Positions 1-5,012 of a stretch of DNA of 6,476 nucleotides are shown here, one piece after another. The stretch is from Oscillospiraceae bacterium (lineage in GTDB: Bacteria; Bacillota; Clostridia; Oscillospirales; Ruminococcaceae). The notes beneath the pieces are model-generated. The model did not search any database, was not told where the DNA came from, and was given only the letters and a program-made list of their open reading frames with translations. Made by a program: the position numbers and the translations under genes. Within the stretch, counting starts at the first letter, position 1; every line of letters starts with the position of its first letter. The stretch lies in contig JAHHUA010000099.1 in NCBI GenBank assembly GCA_020024235.1, forward strand, positions 1 through 6,476. The letters run 5' to 3'.

Positions 1-3
1 ACA

Positions 4-48
4 GAGGCTTATAGCCTCAGAGCAAACCACCCGTTAGACGGGTGGTTT
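4..48. repeat. Double hairpin at left window edge (terminator or mobile-element end)
   Basis: Two adjacent perfect hairpins are visible: a 6-bp stem GAGGCT/AGCCTC (4-9 with 13-18, loop TAT) and an 11-bp stem (24-34 with 38-48, loop TAG) of core AACCACCCG/CGGGTGGTT. The second stem ends in TTTTGATTT on the plus strand, so it could terminate plus-strand transcription arriving from outside the window. It also starts only 4 nt beyond the stop of the minus-strand zinc-ribbon gene, where the following T-run is just TTT, giving a weaker terminator in that direction. The right window edge starts a similar arrangement (small hairpin, then AACCACCCG). Such structured ends resemble IS200/IS605-type element ends or TnpB guide-RNA ends; that identity is inference, since no transposase gene lies within the window. 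Confidence 0.6.
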
Positions 49-52
49 TGAT

Positions 53-268
53 TTAACCAAATTTTTCTTTCAGTTTTTGAATATCATTTGTTTTAATCCA
101 TTCTTCTGAATAACCGCATAAACTGCATACATATCTATCCACAAGTACAGAGGATAAAATTGTAAAACCTGTTTGAATATTATTTCCTGCTCCGTATGCG
201 CCGCAGTTGCCCGGAATTTTAATAATATCCGTTCCGCCGCACTTTGGGCATTTTCCGCTTTTTTTCAC
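53..268 (-). CDS. Small zinc-ribbon protein, function unknown
   Basis: This 71-aa protein has two CxxC knuckles, C7-P-K-C10 near the N terminus and C48-S-L-C51, about 37 residues apart. Together they can bind one structural zinc as a zinc ribbon. Between them is a Gly-rich segment (GNCGAYGAGNN, about 20-30) and after them a basic/acidic tail. Similar short CPKC...GAYG...YVC..CGYSEEW proteins are, to my recollection, common in Clostridia and have no established function. The start is GTG at 268-266, the only possible one in frame, supported by an AAGGGGG SD 7 nt upstream. No signal peptide or membrane segment is seen, so it is probably cytosolic; nucleic-acid or protein binding is only a guess from the fold. 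It stands alone, 139 nt downstream of the binding-protein gene on the same strand. A weak promoter could lie in the TTTAGA/TATATA sequences upstream, but I do not rely on it. Confidence 0.75.
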   Translation of the reverse strand: MKKSGKCPKCGGTDIIKIPGNCGAYGAGNNIQTGFTILSSVLVDRYVCSLCGYSEEWIKTNDIQKLKEKFG

Positions 269-407
269 TTTATTTCCCCCTTATATAAAATGAGTAAAGG
301 ATTAATCTAAATTCATTAAATTTTTCAGTAATATCAGACTGAACCTATGCTTCAATTTCCTTATGGCTTATAAAACTCCTGTTTGTTTTTGCAAAACTGT
401 GTTTATA

Positions 408-1358
408 TTACAGTTCGGATAAATCGGCAGGCATATCTTCGGGATAAAGCTTGTACATCAGAGAAACTAAATTCATAAACATCTGAGGACTGCGGCTTTG
501 AAAAAACTTTCCCTTTAATGCATAAAGCTGTTCTTCGGTAACTGCCGTGGTAGTGCTGTAAGAAACATATGTTTTTATTTCTTCAGGGTCAATGGTATAA
601 TTATAAAAAATTTTATCAGGATTTAACTCCTTCATTTTTTCATCGGATAAAATCCAGTTTTTACTTTCTTCAGCCGGATTTTCAAAAGCTAATATTTCTT
701 TTAAAATCATATTTTGAAAGGTTTCTCCGGTGGCTAAGGTTTTAGGAAACATATCCATATAAACTGCAGTTTTTTCTTCACTGTGTTTTGCGGAAATATC
801 TGCAACTTTTTTCAAAAGCTCTTTGTATCGTGCGATTTTCTTTTCCGAATATTGGGCACCTTTGTTTTCACCAAGCATAACTTTGCAAACCAAACGGTAA
901 TTTTCAAAAACTTCATCAAAACTTTCTGCAAATGGAATTTCCACAATGGTTATACCCATTTGTTCGATTTTTTTGCGGTTGTTATCGGTAAAAGGGGCAT
1001 GAGAAAATAAAACATCGGGGGAAGCTTTTTTGATAGCTTCCAAATCCGGTGCCATTAAAGTACCTATTTGATATATGGGGTAATCATCTTTTAAATCCGG
1101 AAAAACAGGACCGGAACTTCCGTTTCCTACAGCCACAATGCGGTTTTCAAATCCAAGACCTTTAATAATATCCGTTGCTGCGGGAGAAATAGCTGCCACA
1201 CGCACAGGTTTTTCTTTTATGGTAGTATTTCCTACAGAAACAGGAAATTCAGGTTTTACATTAGGTGTATCACTTGGTGAAGATGAGTTTTCCTCTGCTG
1301 AAGCTGTTACAGAAAACACAAGGGCAAGTGCCAAAAACATACTTAAAAACTTTTTCAT
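408..1358 (-). CDS. Periplasmic-binding-protein-like secreted protein (FhuD/BtuF type)
   Basis: A 316-aa exported protein. Residues 1-21 form a signal peptide (MKK, hydrophobic core about 4-17, then TASA|EE), which looks like a signal peptidase I site. There is no lipobox cysteine, unlike most Gram-positive ABC binding proteins. A Ser/Pro linker (about 24-36) precedes a type III periplasmic-binding fold: VRVAAISPAATDIIKGLG (53-69), VGNG, the IGTLMAPDLEAIKKASPDVLFSH segment (about 98-120) and the inter-lobe helix region (about 150-190) match the PF01497 pattern for siderophore, haem or cobalamin binding. Later segments LATGETFQNMILKE and LNPDKIFYN also fit. The ligand cannot be told from sequence. 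It is the last gene of a three-gene operon, 3 nt after the 57-aa membrane protein; SD candidates GGAGG (17 nt upstream) and AGGA (10 nt upstream) lie inside that gene, suggesting translational coupling. No permease or ATPase gene is present in the window. Confidence 0.8.
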   Translation of the reverse strand: MKKFLSMFLALALVFSVTASAEENSSSPSDTPNVKPEFPVSVGNTTIKEKPVRVAAISPAATDIIKGLGFENRIVAVGNGSSGPVFPDLKDDYPIYQIGTLMAPDLEAIKKASPDVLFSHAPFTDNNRKKIEQMGITIVEIPFAESFDEVFENYRLVCKVMLGENKGAQYSEKKIARYKELLKKVADISAKHSEEKTAVYMDMFPKTLATGETFQNMILKEILAFENPAEESKNWILSDEKMKELNPDKIFYNYTIDPEEIKTYVSYSTTTAVTEEQLYALKGKFFQSRSPQMFMNLVSLMYKLYPEDMPADLSEL

Positions 1359-1361
1359 AAA

Positions 1362-1535
1362 TTATAATTCCTGATCCTCCGAATAATCTTCAGGGATGTG
1401 ATTATAATCCTTGCCAGTAAAAGTAATATATCTTCCGCCTATTTTGTTATACGCCATGTCAACAAGTTTTGCTGCAGCAACAGCTACTGCACTTGTGATT
1501 ATACCAAAAGAAATAATTTTTGCTACAAATTTCAT
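1362..1535 (-). CDS. 57-aa small membrane protein, unknown function
   Basis: A short gene fills the gap between its neighbours. It starts with ATG at 1535-1533, preceded by a perfect AAGGAGG SD (1542-1548) 6 nt upstream, and ends with TAA at 1364-1362. The product begins MKFVAKIISFGI and has one hydrophobic stretch of about 22 residues (roughly 4-25, rich in Ile, Val and Ala), then a polar tail with Tyr, Asp and Glu ending EDQEL. It is probably a single-pass membrane protein with its C-terminal tail outside, or an uncleaved signal anchor. It lies 11 nt after the stop of the CBM9-like gene and 3 nt before the start of the binding protein, so it is almost surely co-transcribed and possibly translationally coupled. 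I recognise no family. The strong SD, complete frame and exact packing in the operon are the evidence that it is a real gene. Confidence 0.72.
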   Translation of the reverse strand: MKFVAKIISFGIITSAVAVAAAKLVDMAYNKIGGRYITFTGKDYNHIPEDYSEDQEL

Positions 1536-1541
1536 AAAAAT

Positions 1542-1548
1542 CCTCCTT
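1542..1548 (-). promoter_or_regulatory. Strong SD overlapping upstream stop codon
   Basis: AAGGAGG on the minus strand overlaps the TAA stop (1549-1547) of the CBM9-like gene and sits 6 nt before the ATG of the 57-aa gene. It decides that start and implies tight coupling between the two genes. Confidence 0.85.
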
Positions 1549-2086
1549 AATAATTTTCTGTTTCAAAAATTCCCAGCTGTGAAAAAGGGTTTTCTTTTTC
1601 AAAATCCACCGGGAAATAACTGCCTTTATGGGGACGGTTTCCTAAACATAATTTATAAATATTGCCTTCTATTTTGTCCGTTTGGACAGAAAAATCCTTA
1701 TTATATTTTTGAATAAAATCCATTGGTATTGTAAAATCCGCCGCCCAGTATTTACCCTGCAAGTCTTCACCTTTAAAAAAGTGAGGAGTTTTAAATAAAT
1801 TGCTTACATTTTCATTATTTACATAAAATTCACTGCTTTTATCTGCAAAAACTTCTGCGGAAAACAGAGCTTCTCCAAATTTAAAAACAATTTTGACAGA
1901 GCTTTTTTCTTCAGGTAAAGCTTCAAATGCCATCAGCATTACTGATATACCCTCCAAAGAAAGTACGGCTTTTGCCTGGGTATAGGGTTTGTAATCTCTT
2001 TTTTCCAAGGGGAAATTTTTAATAACCGCCGCAGGAATTACATCGAAATCCACATTCCCATTTACACGGAGAATTTTATATGCCAA
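1547..2086 (-). CDS. CBM9-like carbohydrate-binding-fold protein
   Basis: A 179-aa protein read from TTG at 2086-2084. This start is chosen because AGGGAGG lies 8 nt upstream and a consensus promoter sits just beyond; the longer frame (to TTG at 2143) would begin inside the -35 box. The C-terminal part (about 140-175) contains GNIYKLCLG, PHKGSYFPVD and NPFSQLGIFE, which resembles the conserved end of CBM9-like (DOMON-type beta-sandwich) domains, usually of the form GNFYKCG...HPH.G.W.P......P..FG...F. Upstream, KIVFKFGE.LFSAEVF and YWAADFTIPMDFI fit the beta-strand pattern. It has no signal peptide, so it appears cytosolic, which is odd for sugar binding; many single-domain members of this family have no known ligand. 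It is the first gene of the operon with the small membrane protein and the secreted binding protein. Family call moderately sure, function unknown. Confidence 0.65.
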   Translation of the reverse strand: MAYKILRVNGNVDFDVIPAAVIKNFPLEKRDYKPYTQAKAVLSLEGISVMLMAFEALPEEKSSVKIVFKFGEALFSAEVFADKSSEFYVNNENVSNLFKTPHFFKGEDLQGKYWAADFTIPMDFIQKYNKDFSVQTDKIEGNIYKLCLGNRPHKGSYFPVDFEKENPFSQLGIFETENY

Positions 2087-2114
2087 AATTATCGCCTCCC
2101 TTTCAGATATACTT

Positions 2115-2143
2115 ATTATATAATTATTATAGCTTTTTTGCAA
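2115..2143 (-). promoter_or_regulatory. Promoter of the three-gene minus-strand operon
   Basis: On the minus strand a -35 TTGCAA (2143-2138, 4 of 6 consensus) and a perfect -10 TATAAT (2120-2115) are separated by 17 nt. Transcription would start near 2108, giving a leader of only about 20 nt before the TTG at 2086. It excludes the upstream in-frame TTG at 2143 as a start. Confidence 0.7.
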
Positions 2144-2185
2144 ATAAAAATGTTAAATAAAATATTAATAATTAAACAAAACTAT

Positions 2186-2213
2186 TTTATATTTAACAGT
2201 GATATGATATAAT
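2186..2213 (+). promoter_or_regulatory. Extended -10 promoter of the lipoprotein gene
   Basis: A perfect TATAAT (2208-2213) is preceded by TGA, forming an extended -10 (TGnTATAAT). A weak -35 TTTATA lies 16 nt further upstream (2186-2191). The ATG follows about 26 nt beyond the expected start point, with an AAAGG SD 9 nt before it. The promoter is divergent from the minus-strand operon promoter at 2115-2143, about 70 nt away, in very AT-rich DNA that could hold shared control sites. Confidence 0.6.
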
Positions 2214-2245
2214 TTAGAAAATTTACAAAAGAAAGGCGATTTTAT

Positions 2246-3556
2246 ATGAAAAAGATAATAACTTTAATTTTAGTATCAGCTTTAATTCTAAGTTTATCAG
2301 CTTGTACCGAAAAAAACAACACCCCTGAAAATTCTGTTTCAGAATCAGAATCTCAAAGCACAGCTCAATCACAAAGTGAAAGTGAACCGGAAAGCTCCTC
2401 AGAAGATACAAAGCCTCTCAGAACAGAAAAAATACCTTCTCCACCTTTGCCAGAATACAATGATTTTGAAGTTTTGAATGTTTACCGTTATTTCGGAGAT
2501 GGAAAAATTTATTCCCATATTCCTGTTGATTTTAAAAATGAGGAGCGTAATATTCTTAGTGTTATAGATGCAGCAGCCTCTGTTTTGGAATTTGTAAAAG
2601 AACCTCTGCCTATAAAATCAGTAGAACAACAGAAAAGCTATATAATTGTTGATTTTGATGAAGAATTTATTCATATGTTTTCAAAATATGAGCTTGATGA
2701 AATAAGAAATACTATTGCAATGACTCTTACCAGAAATAACATAGGTGGTAGTTACCTGTTTACATTAGACGGAGATGAAAATATATTGGGTGGTGACTTT
2801 ACTCCTGCAGAATTTAAAGTTTCTAAAGTAAATGCGGAAGAATGTAAAAAGCTGACTGACACTGTGCCTTACGAAGTTTTTTACAGTGGAGAATATGATG
2901 CCCAAAAGTATAAGGAAACCTTCGGTACAGAACCTGATAAAACAGAAACTGAAATATACCACCTTTTAAAAATGGTAGGAAAAATTGAAGGCAGTGCAGC
3001 TTCTCCCGATGAATTGGACAACTGGCGTATGTTTTACGGTTTAATATGTAATACCAAGCCCTATTACACAGATAAATCCTATGCTGATAATGAATATAAC
3101 AGCTATGTTCCAAAGCTTATGCCGATAGCTGATTCTGTATCTGAAAAAACAGGTATGAGAGAAGATATGTTCTGGATTGCCGACCATGTCAAACAAACTG
3201 CAAAGCTTATTTACGGTGATGATTTTGAACTTGATATAAAAAAGATACAGGATAATATATCACGTTATAGATATTTCCCCGAGGAAGGTGTAATTATACC
3301 TCCTCACTCAGGGGGCGGCTATGAAGTATTGGCCTATGTAAAAAGCTATACGGAAACCGACGGAAATGTGGAGGCTGAAATAATATATCTTTTTGGTGGT
3401 ATGGGGGGTATATCCCCGTGGGGATCTGAAAAGGAATTTTCACTGGAGGAAATTCAGGAATATGTTAAAACCACTGATGATATAGTAAAAGTTTCCATGA
3501 AGCGTGAAAAGGACGGCAGACTTATTTTCAAAAGCTGCACTGTAAAAAATTCCTAA
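2246..3556 (+). CDS. Lipoprotein with Ser/Glu tether and GerMN-like region
   Basis: A 436-aa surface lipoprotein. Residues 1-20 are a lipoprotein signal peptide (MKK, hydrophobic core, lipobox L17-S-A-C20); cysteine 20 would be lipidated and anchored to the membrane. Residues about 29-55 are a low-complexity Ser/Glu/Gln tether. Residues about 76-180 (VYRYFGDGKIYSHIPVDF, SVIDAAASVLEF, SYIIVDFDEEFI, IRNTIAMTLTRN, LDGDEN) follow the layout of a GerMN domain, known from spore-germination and sporulation proteins: a paired strand, a helix, a strand ending VDF followed by a conserved helix. The match is by pattern and only moderately sure. The C-terminal region (about 200-436) is unrecognised; it has an IYGDDFELDI stretch, RYFPEEGVIIPPHSGGG (about 342-358) and GGMGGISPWG (about 384-393), suggestive of a separate beta-rich domain. 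It is monocistronic, ending at the terminator at 3660-3703. Confidence 0.8.
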   Translation: MKKIITLILVSALILSLSACTEKNNTPENSVSESESQSTAQSQSESEPESSSEDTKPLRTEKIPSPPLPEYNDFEVLNVYRYFGDGKIYSHIPVDFKNEERNILSVIDAAASVLEFVKEPLPIKSVEQQKSYIIVDFDEEFIHMFSKYELDEIRNTIAMTLTRNNIGGSYLFTLDGDENILGGDFTPAEFKVSKVNAEECKKLTDTVPYEVFYSGEYDAQKYKETFGTEPDKTETEIYHLLKMVGKIEGSAASPDELDNWRMFYGLICNTKPYYTDKSYADNEYNSYVPKLMPIADSVSEKTGMREDMFWIADHVKQTAKLIYGDDFELDIKKIQDNISRYRYFPEEGVIIPPHSGGGYEVLAYVKSYTETDGNVEAEIIYLFGGMGGISPWGSEKEFSLEEIQEYVKTTDDIVKVSMKREKDGRLIFKSCTVKNS

Positions 3557-3598
3557 CTGTCAAATCTATATTATAAAAACACTCTGGGTACTTTGACT

Positions 3599-3636
3599 TA
3601 ACAGTAATACTAAACTACATTACTTATTAACTGTTA
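3599..3636 (+). other. Imperfect hairpin in the 3' region of the lipoprotein gene
   Basis: TAACAGT (3599-3605) pairs with ACTGTTA (3630-3636), and AATA with TATT extends the stem past a bulged A at 3629 (about 11 bp, loop 3610-3624). It has no T-run, so it is not an intrinsic terminator by itself. An alternative inner pairing AGTAAT/ATTACT (3603-3608, 3619-3624) competes with it. It may be a 3'-UTR structure; significance unknown. Confidence 0.4.
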
Positions 3637-3659
3637 GCCGGCACTTTACAGATGTATGT

Positions 3660-3703
3660 AAAACTCCCATTGTATTCTTGTTAGAAATACAATGGGAGTT
3701 TTT
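3660..3703 (+). terminator. Intrinsic terminator after the lipoprotein gene
   Basis: A perfect 17-bp stem (3660-3676 with 3686-3702; core ACTCCCATTGTATT) with a 9-nt loop is followed by a TTTTT tract. The arm starting AAAA would also give a T-run on the other strand, so it could act in both directions. It lies about 100 nt after the stop at 3556. Confidence 0.9.
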
Positions 3704-4052
3704 GGTTTAAAGGAAATAACAGCTAATTTTTATAAATATTGTTTGTAGTTTGCTTATCTTTTATTTATGTTAATTTTACAGTTGTGAAATGGAATATTTT
3801 TATAATTTAGGTTCTAATTTTATATAAATATACAAATTTAACAATATTTAACATACATTTTTTTGCAATTGTACAAGTATTAACATTTAATTTTAGCAAA
3901 TTATGCTAATTGACGGCTGATAAAATCAGTGATAACATAAAATAAAAAATCATATCATTGCTGATACATTCAGTGTAATCAAAATTACATGAAAAACAAA
4001 ATCATGGGAGGTGAAACAGTAATATTTTTCTACAGATTTTTATTTTGTGCCT
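3704..4052. other. AT-rich intergenic region with small inverted repeats
   Basis: No convincing gene is seen on either strand. The DNA is very AT-rich. Inverted repeats visible are TTAGCA/TGCTAA (3893-3898, 3904-3909), CTGAT/ATCAG near 3917-3929 and TGTAAT/ATTACA (3974-3979, 3984-3989). A weak promoter-like pair, TTAACA (3880-3885) and TATGCT (3902-3907), overlaps the first repeat. A very good SD, GGGAGGTGA (4006-4014), has no start codon at a proper distance. An ATG at 4004 opens a 24-codon frame to TAA at 4076, hydrophobic in the middle (VIFFYRFLFCAF), but it has no SD of its own. I found no known riboswitch pattern. The region may be decayed sequence or may encode an unannotated small RNA. 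Confidence 0.5.
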
Positions 4053-4081
4053 TTGACACTTTTAATTTACATCAATAAAAT
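4053..4081 (+). promoter_or_regulatory. Near-consensus promoter of the hydrolase-permease operon
   Basis: A perfect -35 TTGACA (4053-4058), a 17-nt spacer and TAAAAT (4076-4081, 5 of 6) form the best sigma-A-type promoter in the window. Transcription would begin near 4088, leaving a 5' leader of about 185 nt before the ATG at 4274. Confidence 0.75.
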
Positions 4082-4102
4082 ACACTATGTGATACAACAA
4101 AG

Positions 4103-4140
4103 TGCCTATCATGGTTTTTGGTTACAAAAACTATTTGGCA
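4103..4140 (+). promoter_or_regulatory. Hairpin in the long 5' leader of the hydrolase gene
   Basis: ATGGTTTTTG (4111-4120) pairs with CAAAAACTAT (4125-4134; one G-T pair) around a GTTA loop, and TGCC (4103-4106) pairs with GGCA (4137-4140) across an internal loop. An alternative TGATA/TATCA pairing (4090-4094 with 4107-4111) overlaps the stem, so two exclusive folds are possible. It lies at the very start of the predicted transcript. No T-run follows directly, so it is not an obvious terminator; any regulatory role is inference. Confidence 0.4.
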
Positions 4141-4273
4141 GTAATAATATGCAGTATTAAAAAAGAGGAACAAGACATTTTTTGTGGAATATAAGGTAAT
4201 CTGAGGTTAGTATATGGTGTGATTTAAAAATATTGCAGTATGCGGAATTTAATGAAAAGCGAGGAAATTATTT

Positions 4274-5002
4274 ATGAAAAAACCCAAAATTGGCATTGTT
4301 GCAAATATTTTTATAGTAGAAGGAGGAATGCTGCCAGGAATTTATCGCTCTTATGTTAACAATGACTATGTGGAGTCTATTGAAAAAGCAGGAGGAATTC
4401 CAATCCTGCTTCCTGTAATTTCTGATTTGGATGATGTAAAAGAACAAATGGATGGTTTGGATGGAGTTATTCTTTCAGGAGGATATGATTTAGACCCTAC
4501 TCTTTATGGAGAACAGCCAATCTGTGGACAAGGATTTACAATGAATGAAGTGGATCTATTCTATCTTGCGGTAATTCACTGTGCAGATGAACTTAATATT
4601 CCGGTTTTTGGAATTTGCAAAGGAATTCAGGCATTGAATGTAGCTTATGGCGGAACACTTTACCAAGATTTGAAACGTCAGCTAAATGATGCCGGTGAAC
4701 ATTCACAGCAAGCACCAAGATATGCCGGATTTCATCAGGTAGAAATTAAACAGGGAAGCTTTTTGGAAAGTGTATTAGGCAAAGGTGAAAAAGTAAATTC
4801 TTACCACCACCAAAGCATAAAAGATGTTGCACCCGGTTTTTCTGTAACTGCCAAAGCACTTGATGGTGTTGTGGAAGCAATTGAACGAAATGAAGGCAGT
4901 TTTATGATGGGTGTTCAATGGCATCCCGAAATGATGACAAAATTCGGCCATGAAAAAATGACAAAATTGTTTGAAAAATTTATACACCAGTGTAGAAAGT
5001 AG
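4274..5002 (+). CDS. Gamma-glutamyl-gamma-aminobutyrate hydrolase family protein (peptidase C26, PuuD-like)
   Basis: A 242-aa cytosolic class I glutamine-amidotransferase-like hydrolase, the usual length for the family. Family members cleave the gamma-glutamyl amide bond, for example gamma-Glu-GABA in putrescine breakdown. The oxyanion-side motif LSGGYDLDPTLYGE is at 67-80, the nucleophile elbow GICKG at 113-117 with Cys115, followed by the typical NVAYGGTLYQDL; VNSYHHQ lies at 174-180 and the catalytic His217 and Glu219 in VQWHPE. All three triad residues are present, so it should be active. The elbow has Lys116 where PuuD commonly has Arg. The ATG at 4274 is supported by GAGG 9 nt upstream and by the IGIVAN start of the fold. 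It is followed after 10 nt by an APC permease, suggesting that the transported compound or its glutamyl conjugate is the substrate. The exact substrate is unknown; no other putrescine-pathway gene is seen, so I give no symbol. Confidence 0.9.
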   Translation: MKKPKIGIVANIFIVEGGMLPGIYRSYVNNDYVESIEKAGGIPILLPVISDLDDVKEQMDGLDGVILSGGYDLDPTLYGEQPICGQGFTMNEVDLFYLAVIHCADELNIPVFGICKGIQALNVAYGGTLYQDLKRQLNDAGEHSQQAPRYAGFHQVEIKQGSFLESVLGKGEKVNSYHHQSIKDVAPGFSVTAKALDGVVEAIERNEGSFMMGVQWHPEMMTKFGHEKMTKLFEKFIHQCRK

Positions 5003-5012
5003 TGTGAAATAT

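Noticed and set aside
783..1010. 75-codon plus-strand frame inside the binding-protein gene
   Set aside because: Phe- and Cys-rich shadow of the antisense strand, no ribosome site.
1411..1716. 101-codon plus-strand frame opposite the small membrane protein and CBM9-like gene
   Set aside because: The opposite strand has strong SD sites and a coherent operon; this frame has no SD and no recognisable domain.
2823..3113. 96-codon minus-strand frame inside the lipoprotein gene
   Set aside because: Overlaps a well-supported lipoprotein; composition is that of a shadow and no promoter or SD is seen.
4140..4200. Minus-strand frame of about 35 codons starting near 4180
   Set aside because: No SD before its ATG, no recognisable content, and it opposes the predicted leader transcript of the hydrolase operon.
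3704..4273. Possible tRNA, riboswitch or CRISPR array in the large gap
   Set aside because: No cloverleaf, no direct repeats with regular spacing, and no motif of a known riboswitch class could be recognised by eye; only short inverted repeats were found.
4971..5012. Upstream TTG start giving a 446-aa permease
   Set aside because: It would overlap the hydrolase gene, lacks an SD, and adds residues outside the family's N-terminal pattern; ATG at 5013 places helix 1 normally.
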